Source of the DNA: Candidatus Desulfobacillus denitrificans
GTDB lineage: Bacteria; Pseudomonadota; Gammaproteobacteria; Burkholderiales; Rhodocyclaceae
Direction: 5' to 3'
DNA length: 64,000 nt
Assembly (NCBI GenBank): GCA_017347485.1
Contig: AP021857.1
Span: forward strand, 2,647,390-2,711,389
Below are positions 24,470 to 32,250 of this stretch, one piece after another (the first letter of the stretch is position 1; each line of letters opens with the position of its first letter). Both the position numbers and the translations under genes were made by a program. Under the pieces are notes generated by a model. The model had not been told where the DNA came from and searched no databases. It saw only the letters and a list, made by a program, of their open reading frames with translations.

Positions 24470-26293
24470 ATGATGCGCCGCACCGCCACCACCGCCCCCC
24501 TGCCCGCCCCCGCCACCGGGGAGCGCCGCGACTGGCAGACCATCCGCAGCCTGCTGCCCTACATCTGGGCCTACCGCGGGCGCGTGCTGTTCGCCCTGGC
24601 CTGCCTGATCGCCGCCAAGCTGGCCAACGTCGGCGTGCCGCTGGTGTTCAAGGAGATCGTCGACGCCTTCACGGCCGAAAGAACGGCACAGGCGGCCGTG
24701 CTCGCCGTGCCGCTGGCGCTGCTCGCCATGTACGGCCTGCTGCGCTTCTCGATGTCGCTGTTCACCGAGCTGCGCGAGCTGGTCTTCGCCCGCGTCACCC
24801 AGCAGGCGGTGCGCAACATCGCCCTGCAGGTGTTCCGCCACCTGCACGCCCTCTCGCTGCGCTTCCACCTGGAGCGCCAGACCGGCGGCCTGACGCGCGA
24901 CATCGAGCGCGGCACGCGCTCCATCGGCACGCTGATCAGCTACACCATCTACAGCATCCTGCCGACCCTGGTTGAAGTGGGACTGGTGATCGGCATCCTG
25001 GCGACGCGCTACGAAGCGAGCTTCGTCTGGATCACCGTCGGCGCGCTGGCGATCTACATCACCTTCACCGTGCTGGTGACCAACTGGCGCACCCAGCTGC
25101 GGCGCGAGGTGAACGAGATCGACTCGGCGGCCAACTCGCGCGCCATCGACAGCCTGCTCAACTACGAGACGGTGAAGTACTTCAACAACGAGGAGTACGA
25201 GGCGCGCCGCTACGACCAGCAGATGCGGAAGTGGGCGGCGGCCCAGGTGAAGAGCCAGGTCTCGCTGTCCTTCCTCAACATCGGCCAGGCCGCCATCATC
25301 GCCGTGGCGGTGACGCTGATCATGTGGCGGGCGGCGACGGGCGTGACCAACGGCTCGATGACCGTCGGCGACATCGTGCTGGTGAACGGCCTGCTGATCC
25401 AGCTCTACATCCCGCTCAACTGGCTCGGCGTGCTCTACCGCGAGATCCGCCAGGCGCTCACCGACATCGAGCGCATGTTCTCGCTGAAAGCCGAGCACCG
25501 CGAGATCGCCGACGCGCCCGACGCGGCGCCGCTCGCCGCCGGCCCCTGCGCCGTGCGCTTCGAGCATGTCGGCTTCTCGTATGAAGCCAAGCGGCAGATC
25601 CTCTTCGATGTCGACTTCGCCATCCCCGCCGGCGGCACGGTGGCGGTGGTCGGCCATTCGGGGTCGGGCAAGTCGACGCTGTCGCGCCTGCTGTTCCGCT
25701 TCTACGACGTGCAGTCGGGGGCGGTGAAGGTGAACGGCACGGACATCCGCCGCCTGACGCAGGCGTCCCTGCGCGCGGCGATCGGCATCGTGCCGCAGGA
25801 CACGGTGCTCTTCAACGAATCGATCTACTACAACATCCAGTACGGCCGCCCCGAGGCCAGCCGCGAGGACGTCATCGCCGCCGCGCAGGCCGCCCACATC
25901 CACGACTTCGTCGAGTCCCTGCCGGAGAAGTACGACACCCGCGTCGGCGAGCGCGGCCTCAAGCTCTCCGGCGGCGAGAAGCAGCGCGTCGCCATCGCCC
26001 GCGCGCTGCTGAAGAACCCGCCGATCCTGATCTTCGACGAGGCCACCTCGGCGCTCGACTCGAAATCCGAGAAAGCCATCCAGGACGAACTGGAGCGCAT
26101 CAGCGTCGGCCGCACCACCCTGGTGATCGCCCACCGCCTGTCGACCGTCATGAACGCCGACGAGATCCTCGTGCTCGACGGCGGCCGCATCGTCGAGCGC
26201 GGCACCCATCGCGCGCTGCTCGAGCGCGGCGGCGCCTACGCCCAGATGTGGGCGCTGCAGCAGCAGGAGGAAGCGGAGCAGGAAGCGGCTTAA
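24470..26293 (+). CDS. ABC exporter, Atm1/HMT1 (ABCB7) type
   Basis: 607 residues: six membrane helices (about 38-310) joined to a nucleotide-binding domain (from about 355) in one chain, working as a homodimer. Walker A is GHSGSGKST, signature LSGGEKQRVAIARALL, Walker B ILIFDEATSAL, and the H-loop AHRLST. The stretch NYETVKYFNNEEYEARRYD between helices 4 and 5 is characteristic of Atm1-type exporters, which move glutathione persulfide or metal-glutathione conjugates. The start is the first of two adjacent ATG codons (24470). It is divergent from the TetR gene. Whether the TetR protein also controls it is unknown. Confidence 0.93.
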   Translation: MMRRTATTAPLPAPATGERRDWQTIRSLLPYIWAYRGRVLFALACLIAAKLANVGVPLVFKEIVDAFTAERTAQAAVLAVPLALLAMYGLLRFSMSLFTELRELVFARVTQQAVRNIALQVFRHLHALSLRFHLERQTGGLTRDIERGTRSIGTLISYTIYSILPTLVEVGLVIGILATRYEASFVWITVGALAIYITFTVLVTNWRTQLRREVNEIDSAANSRAIDSLLNYETVKYFNNEEYEARRYDQQMRKWAAAQVKSQVSLSFLNIGQAAIIAVAVTLIMWRAATGVTNGSMTVGDIVLVNGLLIQLYIPLNWLGVLYREIRQALTDIERMFSLKAEHREIADAPDAAPLAAGPCAVRFEHVGFSYEAKRQILFDVDFAIPAGGTVAVVGHSGSGKSTLSRLLFRFYDVQSGAVKVNGTDIRRLTQASLRAAIGIVPQDTVLFNESIYYNIQYGRPEASREDVIAAAQAAHIHDFVESLPEKYDTRVGERGLKLSGGEKQRVAIARALLKNPPILIFDEATSALDSKSEKAIQDELERISVGRTTLVIAHRLSTVMNADEILVLDGGRIVERGTHRALLERGGAYAQMWALQQQEEAEQEAA

Positions 26294-26305
26294 CAAAGCC
26301 GGGCG

Positions 26306-26324
26306 GCGGGCATAGAATGCCCGC
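26306..26324. terminator. Hairpin between the Atm1 gene and gltI
   Basis: A perfect 8-base stem GCGGGCAT / ATGCCCGC with a three-base loop, 12 bases after the Atm1 stop and 29 before the gltI start. It lacks a T run, so termination is possible but not certain. Confidence 0.5.
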
Positions 26325-26353
26325 TCCAAGAACAATCCCCGGAGGAGACCCCA

Positions 26354-27265
26354 ATGAAACGAGTCGCCGTGCTGCAGGCACTGACTTTGTCCGCCGGCCT
26401 GCTGGTCGCCCTGCCGGTCTTGGCCCTCGACGGCACGCTGAAGAAGATCAAGGACAGCGGCGCCGCCACCATGGGCGTGCGCGAATCCTCCGGCGGCCTC
26501 TCCTTCACCGTCGGCGACGGCAAGTTCGCCGGCTTCCATGTCGAACTGTGCCAGCGCGTGCTGGCCGACGTGCAGAAACAGCTGGGCATGGCCAAGCTCG
26601 ACATCAAGTACCAGCCGGTGACCTCGCAGAACCGCATCCCGCTGGTGCAGAACGGCACGGTCGACATCGAGTGCGGCTCGACCACCAACAACGCCGCCCG
26701 CCAGAAGGACGTCGCCTTCGCCGTCACCACCTACGTCGAGGAAGTGCGCATTGCCGTGAAAGCCAACTCCGGCATCACCTCGATCGTCCAGCTGAACGGC
26801 CGCAACGTCGCCACCACCACCGGCACCACCTCGGTGCAGCATCTGCGCAAGCACGAGCGCGCCACCGGCATGGACTTCAAGGAGGTCTACGGCAAGGACC
26901 ACGCCGACAGTTTCCTGCTGCTCGAGTCCGGCCGCGCCGACGCCTTCGTCATGGACGGCCAGATCCTCGCCGGCAACATCGCCAAGTCGAAGAATCCGGC
27001 CGACTTCAAAATCGTCGGCGAGGTGCTCTCGGTCGAGCCGATCGCCATCATGATCCGCAAGGACGACCCGGCATTCAAGAAGACGGTCGACGACAGCCTC
27101 AAGGCGCTGATCAAGTCCGGCGAAATGGCGAAGATCTACGACAAGTGGTTCATGCAGCCGATCCCGCCGGCCAACACGCGCATCGGCCTGCCGGCCTCCG
27201 AAGCCACCAAGGCGGCCTGGGCCAATCCGAACGACAAGCCCGCGGAAGACTACGCGAAGAAGTAA
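26354..27265 (+). CDS. gltI: Glutamate/aspartate ABC transporter, periplasmic binding protein
   Basis: 303 residues. A signal peptide (1-24, ending VLALDG) precedes a family 3 solute-binding fold: GVRESSGGLSF, GFHVELCQRV and DIECGSTTNNAARQ (arginine and threonines that bind the ligand carboxylates). The two cysteines (LCQ, ECG) match the disulfide of GltI/DEBP proteins. GGAGGAG lies 7 bases before the ATG. It is the first gene of gltIJKL; a hairpin follows its stop. Copy 7 of the bipartite word lies inside the signal peptide codons. Confidence 0.94.
   Translation: MKRVAVLQALTLSAGLLVALPVLALDGTLKKIKDSGAATMGVRESSGGLSFTVGDGKFAGFHVELCQRVLADVQKQLGMAKLDIKYQPVTSQNRIPLVQNGTVDIECGSTTNNAARQKDVAFAVTTYVEEVRIAVKANSGITSIVQLNGRNVATTTGTTSVQHLRKHERATGMDFKEVYGKDHADSFLLLESGRADAFVMDGQILAGNIAKSKNPADFKIVGEVLSVEPIAIMIRKDDPAFKKTVDDSLKALIKSGEMAKIYDKWFMQPIPPANTRIGLPASEATKAAWANPNDKPAEDYAKK
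26365..26388 (+). repeat. Bipartite word, copy 7 (exact core and partner)
   Basis: The plus strand reads CGCCGT, nine bases (GCTGCAGGC), ACTGACTTT. It is in the signal-peptide codons of gltI (Val-Leu-Gln-Ala-Leu-Thr-Leu). The spacer differs from that of copy 8 only in the last base. Confidence 0.85.
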
Positions 27266-27286
27266 AGCGTTGACGGAGCCCACGAC

Positions 27287-27322
27287 GAAAGCGCGGCGGT
27301 AGCAGGCCTGCCCCGCGCTTTC
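27287..27322 (+). terminator. Attenuator-like hairpin between gltI and gltJ
   Basis: A perfect 10-base stem GAAAGCGCGG / CCGCGCTTTC with a 16-base loop that can itself pair (GCAGG/CCTGC). It ends 19 bases before the gltJ start. Only a short T tract lies in the stem end. Such a hairpin commonly protects or limits transcripts so that the binding protein is made in excess over the permease. Confidence 0.7.
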
Positions 27323-27341
27323 TCATTCTGGAACGACGCAA

Positions 27342-28085
27342 TTGAGCAATTGGGACTGGCAGGTCTTCTGCAAGGACACCATCGACGGCGAGATCGTGGC
27401 GCGCTGCTTCGGCGGCCCCGGCGACCTCACCTATCTCGACTGGCTGCTCTCGGCCTGGGGCTGGACCCTGTCGGTGTCCTTGCTGGCGCTGCTGGTGGCG
27501 CTGGCCTTCGGCTCGATCATGGGCATCCTGCGTACCGCACCCAATCGCGGTTTGGTTTTGCTCGGCAACGCCTGGACCGAGCTCTTCCGCAACATCCCGC
27601 TGCTGGTGCAGATCTTCCTCTGGTACCACGTCGTGCCGGCGCTGATCCCGCCGCTGCGCGGCGTGCCGAGCTTCATCCTGGTGGTACTCGGTCTCGGCCT
27701 GTTCACCTCGGCGCGCATTTCCGAGCAGGTCAAGGCCGGCATCCAGTCGCTGCCGCGCGGCCAGCGCATGGCCGGGCTGGCGCTCGGCCTCACCCTGCCG
27801 CAGACTTACCGCCACGTCATCCTGCCGATGGCCTTTCGCATCATCATCCCGCCGCTCACCAGCGAGGCGATGAACATCGTCAAGAATTCCGCGGTGGCCT
27901 TCGCCGTCAGCATCTCGGAACTGACCCTGTTCGCCCTGCAGGCGCAGGAGGAGACGGCGCGCGGCATCGAGATCTACCTTGCCGTCACCGGCCTCTACTT
28001 CCTCTCGGCCTTCGCCCTCAACCGGGTGTTCCATTTCGTCGAGCAGCGCGTGCGCGTGCCGGGCATGATCGGGGGCGGACACTGA
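27342..28085 (+). CDS. gltJ: Glutamate/aspartate ABC transporter permease
   Basis: 247 residues with about five membrane helices and the permease EAA loop (AGIQSLPRGQRMAGLALGL, split by LPQTYRHVILPMAF). The N-terminus SNWDWQVFCKD fits GltJ. The start is TTG at 27342 (TTG AGC AAT TGG), a weak codon that would lower expression relative to gltI. Its stop shares one base with the gltK start. Confidence 0.94.
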   Translation: MSNWDWQVFCKDTIDGEIVARCFGGPGDLTYLDWLLSAWGWTLSVSLLALLVALAFGSIMGILRTAPNRGLVLLGNAWTELFRNIPLLVQIFLWYHVVPALIPPLRGVPSFILVVLGLGLFTSARISEQVKAGIQSLPRGQRMAGLALGLTLPQTYRHVILPMAFRIIIPPLTSEAMNIVKNSAVAFAVSISELTLFALQAQEETARGIEIYLAVTGLYFLSAFALNRVFHFVEQRVRVPGMIGGGH

Positions 28086-28753
28086 TGCTGAATCTGGACT
28101 TCGCCTTCCTCACGCCGCAGGTGCTATCCAGCTACGTGCTGAAGGGCTTCGCCTTCTCGCTGCAGCTCACCCTCGTCGCCATGCTCGGCGGCATCGCCCT
28201 GGGCACCGTGCTGGCGCTGATGCGGCTGTCGAGCAAGCCCTCGCTAGCGCTGCCCGCCGCCGCCTACGTGAACACCATGCGCAGCATCCCGCTGGTGATG
28301 GTCATCCTCTGGTTCTTCCTGCTCATCCCGCTGGCGATCGGCCGCCCGCTCGGCGCGGAAATGTCGGCCATCATCACCTTCACGCTGTTCGAGGCGGCCT
28401 ACTACTCCGAGATCATGCGCGCCGGCATCCAGAGCATCCCGCGCGGCCAGGTCGCCGCCGGCTACGCGCTGGGCATGAGCCACGGCCAGACCATGGGCCT
28501 CGTCGTGCTGCCGCAGGCCTTCCGCAACATGCTGCCGGTGCTGCTGACGCAGACCATCATCCTGTTCCAGGACACCTCGCTGGTGTACGCCATCGGCGCC
28601 TACGACCTGCTCAAGGGCTTCGAGGTCGCCGGCAAGAACTTCAACCGCCCGGTGGAGACCTACCTGGTCGCCGCCGTGCTCTACTTCGCCATCAGCTTCA
28701 GCCTGTCGATGCTGGTGAGGCAATTGCAGCAGCGCATCGCCATCGTCCGTTAG
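28085..28753 (+). CDS. gltK: Glutamate/aspartate ABC transporter permease
   Basis: 222 residues, about five membrane helices, with the EAA loop (AGIQSIPRGQVAAGYALG ... VLPQAFRNMLP). The N-terminus LDFAFLTP and the motif MRSIPLVMVILWFF are typical of GltK. The ATG at 28085 overlaps the gltJ TGA by one base (TGATG). The second membrane subunit pairs with GltJ; GltL follows 13 bases later. Confidence 0.94.
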   Translation: MLNLDFAFLTPQVLSSYVLKGFAFSLQLTLVAMLGGIALGTVLALMRLSSKPSLALPAAAYVNTMRSIPLVMVILWFFLLIPLAIGRPLGAEMSAIITFTLFEAAYYSEIMRAGIQSIPRGQVAAGYALGMSHGQTMGLVVLPQAFRNMLPVLLTQTIILFQDTSLVYAIGAYDLLKGFEVAGKNFNRPVETYLVAAVLYFAISFSLSMLVRQLQQRIAIVR

Positions 28754-28766
28754 CCGGTACGCCACC

Positions 28767-29501
28767 ATGCCCATGATCGAGATGAAGAACGTCAGCAAGT
28801 GGTACGGCGCCTTCCAGGTGCTGACCGACTGCTCCACCCAGGTCGAGAAGGGCGAGGTGATCGTCGTCTGCGGCCCTTCAGGGTCAGGCAAGTCGACCCT
28901 CATCAAGTGCGTGAACGGCCTCGAACCCTTCCAGCAGGGCGAGATTCTTGTGAATGGCACCTCGGTCGGCGATGCGAAAACCGACCTGCCGAAGCTGCGC
29001 GCCCGCGTCGGCATGGTGTTCCAGCACTTCGAATTGTTCCCGCACATGTCGATCATCGAGAACCTCGCCATCGCCCAGGTGAAGGTGCTCGGCCGCGGCA
29101 GGGACGAGGCGCGCGAACGCGGCCTCAAGCTGCTCGACCGCGTCGGCCTGCGCGCCCATGCCGACAAGTTCCCCGGCCAGCTCTCCGGCGGCCAGCAGCA
29201 GCGCGTCGCCATCGCCCGTGCGCTCGCCATGGACCCGATCTGCATGCTCTTCGACGAGCCGACCTCGGCGCTCGACCCGGAGATGATCAACGAGGTGCTC
29301 GACGTCATGGTGGAGCTCGCCCAGGAAGGCATGACCATGATGGTGGTGACCCACGAGATGGGCTTCGCGCGGAAAGTCGCACATCGCGTCGTCTTCATGG
29401 ACCAAGGTAGAATCGTCGAGGACGACAAGAAGGACGCCTTCTTCGGCAGCCCGCGCTCCGAGCGCGCGCAGCAATTCCTCTCCAAGATCCTCCACCATTA
29501 A
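28767..29501 (+). CDS. gltL: Glutamate/aspartate ABC transporter ATPase
   Basis: 244 residues, a polar amino acid transport ATPase. Walker A is GPSGSGKST (near 36), the Q-loop FQHFELFPH, signature LSGGQQQRVAIARAL, Walker B CMLFDEPTSALDPE, and the switch His THEMGFA. Two ATG codons are possible (28767 and 28773); I keep the first. It energises uptake by GltI/J/K. The NYN-domain gene begins 9 bases after its stop, so both are probably on one transcript. Confidence 0.95.
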   Translation: MPMIEMKNVSKWYGAFQVLTDCSTQVEKGEVIVVCGPSGSGKSTLIKCVNGLEPFQQGEILVNGTSVGDAKTDLPKLRARVGMVFQHFELFPHMSIIENLAIAQVKVLGRGRDEARERGLKLLDRVGLRAHADKFPGQLSGGQQQRVAIARALAMDPICMLFDEPTSALDPEMINEVLDVMVELAQEGMTMMVVTHEMGFARKVAHRVVFMDQGRIVEDDKKDAFFGSPRSERAQQFLSKILHH

Positions 29502-29510
29502 GGAGCCGGC

Positions 29511-30326
29511 ATGGCCCAGACCGAAACCAAGAACATGGCGCTGTTCTGCGACTTCGAGAACGTTGCCCTCGGCGTGCAGGAAGCGAAATACGCCCAGTTC
29601 GACATCCGCAAGGTGCTCGAACGCCTGCTGCTCAAGGGCAGCATCGTCGTCAAGAAGGCCTACTGCGACTGGGCGCGCTACAAGGAGTTCAAGGCGCCGA
29701 TGCACGAGGCTGCCTTCGAGCTGATCGAGATCCCCCACGTGCGCCAGTCGGGCAAGAACTCCGCCGACATCCGCATGGTGGTGGACGCCCTCGACCTCTG
29801 CTACACGAAATCCCACGTCGACACCTTCGTCATCATCAGCGGCGACTCCGACTTCTCGCCGCTCGTTTCCAAGCTGCGCGAGAACAACAAGCTGGTGATC
29901 GGCGTCGGCGTGAAAAAGTCGACCTCCGACCTCCTCATGGCCAACTGCGACGAGTTCATCTACTACGACGACCTGGTGCGCGAGGAGGAGGCCAAGAAGC
30001 GCACCGCGAAGAAACGGCCGGCCAAGCCGAAGGCGGTGCCGAAGAAAGAGGGGGGAGAATCCGCAGACGATGAGGATCGCAAGCAGGAAGCTCTCGATCT
30101 GGTCCTGGAAACCATTGAAGCTCTCGCTGCCGAACGTGCCGGCGAGCCGATATGGGGGTCCATGATCAAGCCGGCCATCAAACGGCGCAAGCCTGGTTTT
30201 AGCGAGTCCTATTACGGCTTCAAAACGTTTGGTCAGTTGCTCGAGGAAGCCAGGGCACGAAAGCTGATTGAATTGCAACGCGACGAGAAATCCAGCAACT
30301 ACATCGTACGCGTGGTGGCAACCTAG
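29511..30326 (+). CDS. NYN domain protein with C-terminal OST-HTH (LOTUS) domain
   Basis: 271 residues. The NYN (PIN-like RNase) domain spans about 8-150 with the acidic residues in FCDFENV, SADIRMVVDAL and ISGDSDFSPLV. A basic Lys/Ala/Pro linker (about 160-185) leads to a C-terminal helix-turn-helix of the OST-HTH/LOTUS type (about 190-270, IWGSMIKPAIKRRKPGFSESYYGFKTFGQLLEEA). Such proteins are thought to bind and cut RNA. It follows gltL by 9 bases, an unusual neighbour for a transporter. The TAG stop coincides with the left end of a MITE-like repeat. Confidence 0.88.
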   Translation: MAQTETKNMALFCDFENVALGVQEAKYAQFDIRKVLERLLLKGSIVVKKAYCDWARYKEFKAPMHEAAFELIEIPHVRQSGKNSADIRMVVDALDLCYTKSHVDTFVIISGDSDFSPLVSKLRENNKLVIGVGVKKSTSDLLMANCDEFIYYDDLVREEEAKKRTAKKRPAKPKAVPKKEGGESADDEDRKQEALDLVLETIEALAAERAGEPIWGSMIKPAIKRRKPGFSESYYGFKTFGQLLEEARARKLIELQRDEKSSNYIVRVVAT

Positions 30327-30467
30327 CAGGCTGTCGAAATTCGCCTGCGTGCTTCTACACGGCGGCATAGCCGCCTCCTCAGCACGAACGGAATCGGCTG
30401 GTTACCGTTCGCCCTGAGTAGCGCGAAGCGCGTATCGAAGGGCCGCCGGACGAATTTCAACAGCCTG
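30327..30467. mobile_element. MITE-like element with 17-base terminal inverted repeats
   Basis: A 141-base non-coding element. Its ends, CAGGCTGTCGAAATTCG on the left and CGAATTTCAACAGCCTG on the right, are inverted repeats with one mismatch. TA dinucleotides flank it one base outside each end (30324-30325 and 30469-30470), which could be a TA target duplication of an IS630/mariner-like family. Inside are nested hairpins: GGCGGC/GCCGCC (with an ATA loop), GAACGG/CCGTTC, and GCGC-GAA-GCGC. No ORF is encoded, so mobilisation would need a transposase supplied elsewhere. The left end abuts the stop codon of the NYN gene. Confidence 0.72.
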
Positions 30468-30484
30468 TTAACACCTCAATTCCG

Positions 30485-30895
30485 CTAAGCCCACGGATTG
30501 ACGATCTCCAACTCCGGGTATGAAAAGTCGCGCACGTTGCGCGTGACCAATGTCAGATCGTAGTGGAGCGCCGTGGCCGCCAGCAGGCTGTCGATTGCCG
30601 GCACGGGACGGCCGATCTGCGATACCAGGCGTCCCCACCGGTCGGCGACGCGCTCATCCACGGGCAGCATTCGCTCGCCGAAAAACGCCGGCAGTTCCGC
30701 TTCCAGCCAGTCGGCGAGTCTCGACTTTCGGTCTCCCTCGGGCAGGCTCTCGATGCCTCGGCGGATTTCTCCGAGGCTCAAGACGCTGATGTAGAGCCCA
30801 GCGGAAGGTCGCCCCGCGATCCATGCTGAGACGCCCGGATTCGGCTCGCGTCGGAGCAACTCAGAAAGAATGTTGGTATCGACCAGATAGCTCAA
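30485..30895 (-). CDS. PIN-domain toxin (VapC/FitB-like)
   Basis: 136 residues. PIN-fold acidic residues are in LVDTNILSEL (Asp near 6), the Glu in LGEIRRG (near 43), PAIDSLLAATA (Asp near 98), and TRNVRDF near the end. VapC-type toxins cleave tRNA or rRNA. The start is TTG at 30895, sharing TTGA with the antitoxin stop, so the two are translationally coupled with the antitoxin first. It lies 17 bases beyond the MITE-like element. Confidence 0.9.
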   Translation of the reverse strand: MSYLVDTNILSELLRREPNPGVSAWIAGRPSAGLYISVLSLGEIRRGIESLPEGDRKSRLADWLEAELPAFFGERMLPVDERVADRWGRLVSQIGRPVPAIDSLLAATALHYDLTLVTRNVRDFSYPELEIVNPWA

Positions 30896-31146
30896 AGCGG
30901 CTGCTCACGCGTCAGGCTCTTGTCGCGCACGAACTCGATATCGTCGGCACCGTAAAGCGGCGAGCGCTGCATGAACTCGATCAGCGACTCGGCCGGCCGG
31001 GTCATCTTTCTGTATTCCGCGGCGGAAACGACGACCACCGCCTCGCGACCATGACGGGTCACGAGCTGCGGCCCGTCTTCCATCGCACGATCGACCACCT
31101 CGCTGAAGCGATTCTTCGCGTCCTGCAATGCCCAGGTCTTTCCCAT
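30892..31146 (-). CDS. Phd/YefM family antitoxin
   Basis: 84 residues. The N-terminal DNA-binding fold (MGKTWALQDAKNRFSEVVDRA, split at 10; RHGREAVVVVSAAEYRKM) is the Phd/YefM pattern, and the C-terminal 35 residues form the toxin-binding tail. It forms a pair with the downstream PIN toxin. Upstream bases 31147-31227 hold its promoter/operator; a short repeat CCAGACTAGACAG is visible but no clear palindrome. Confidence 0.88.
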   Translation of the reverse strand: MGKTWALQDAKNRFSEVVDRAMEDGPQLVTRHGREAVVVVSAAEYRKMTRPAESLIEFMQRSPLYGADDIEFVRDKSLTREQPL

Positions 31147-31227
31147 GACAAATCCTTATTCTGGCCAGACTAGACAGAATTTAGCACCATCAATCCGCTT
31201 CTGCAAGTAGGCGCAAGTGTAGGCCCA

Positions 31228-32172
31228 CTACAACCCCGGATCGCTCCCCTCCTCCCCCGCCAGCGCCGACTGCACCATTTTGCGCGTCAGGTGCGGCGCG
31301 AAGAGTTCGATGAAGGTGTAGGCGTAGCCGCGCAACCAGGCGTTCCTGCGGATGCCGAGGCGGGTGGTGGCCGACTCGAAGAGATGGGCGGCATCCACCG
31401 CGCGTAACCCCTTGTCCGCCGCCGGGTCGAAGGCCATGTAGGCAACGATGCCGATGCCGAGCCCGAGCGCGACGTAGGTCTTGATGATGTCGGCGTCGAT
31501 GGCCGTCAGCGCCACGTTGGGCGTCAGCCCGCGCGCGGCGAAGGCCTTGTTGATCTGGCTGCGGCCGGTAAAGGCGAAGTCGTAGGTGACGAGCGGGTAT
31601 TTCGCGATCGCCTCCAGGGTGAGCGGCTTCGCCTTGAGGATGGGGTGGTCCGGCCGGGCGATGACGCAGCGGTTCCACTGGTAGCAGGGCAGCATCACCA
31701 GCGCGTCCTGCTCGCCGATGGCCTCGGTGGCGATGGCGATGTCGGCCTCGCCGGCCAATACGTAATCACACACCTGCGTCGGGCTGCCCTGGCGCAGGCT
31801 CACCTTCACGTTCGGGTGGCGCCGCATGAATTCGCGCACGATCGGCGGCAGCACGTAGCGCGCTTGCGTATGGGTGGTGGCGAGGGTCAGTGTTCCCGAC
31901 TCCTCCGCGCCGAACTCCTGGCCGATGCTGCGCAGGTTGTCGAGGTCGCGCAGCAGGCGCTCGGCGATCTTCAGCACCTCGCGTCCGGGATCGGTGACGG
32001 CGGTGAGGCGCTTGCCCTGGCGCACGAAGACATCGACGCCGAGTTCCTCTTCCAATAAACGGATCTGCTTCGACACGCCCGGCTGCGAGGTGTGCAGGGC
32101 GGCCGCGGCCTCGGAGACGTTGAGGCCGCTGCGGGCGACCTCGTACACATAGCGCAGCTGCTGCAGATTCAT
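31228..32172 (-). CDS. cysB: LysR-type regulator of sulfur assimilation (CysB-like)
   Basis: 314 residues. The N-terminal winged helix (1-60, MNLQQLRYVYEVARSGLNVSEAA split at LHTSQPGVSKQI) is the CysB/Cbl type, not the general LysR type. The effector domain (90-300) has TLATTHTQARYVLPP and the inducer-binding TYDFAFTGRSQI. CysB activates cys genes with N-acetylserine or, for Cbl, responds to APS. It is divergent from tauE-cysIHDN, which fits control of that operon through the AT-rich intergenic region. Confidence 0.93.
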   Translation of the reverse strand: MNLQQLRYVYEVARSGLNVSEAAAALHTSQPGVSKQIRLLEEELGVDVFVRQGKRLTAVTDPGREVLKIAERLLRDLDNLRSIGQEFGAEESGTLTLATTHTQARYVLPPIVREFMRRHPNVKVSLRQGSPTQVCDYVLAGEADIAIATEAIGEQDALVMLPCYQWNRCVIARPDHPILKAKPLTLEAIAKYPLVTYDFAFTGRSQINKAFAARGLTPNVALTAIDADIIKTYVALGLGIGIVAYMAFDPAADKGLRAVDAAHLFESATTRLGIRRNAWLRGYAYTFIELFAPHLTRKMVQSALAGEEGSDPGL

Positions 32173-32250
32173 GGTTCGGGGCCTTATATAGCCAATAGTT
32201 ATTTAATACTAACATCAAAGTATTTTTCAATTCTATAGGCCGCCGATACC
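32173..32250. promoter_or_regulatory. AT-rich control region between cysB and the cys operon
   Basis: 78 bases, strongly AT-rich against the GC-rich background, with TATATA near the cysB side, tracts such as TTATTTAATACTAA, and TCTATA near the tauE side. This is the expected place for CysB binding and both divergent promoters. I could not fix a single best -35/-10 pair. Confidence 0.6.

Noticed and set aside
24431..27283. A 950-codon open frame antisense to the Atm1 gene and gltI
   Set aside because: No family resemblance, composition of a high-GC antisense frame, and it lies opposite two well-conserved genes.
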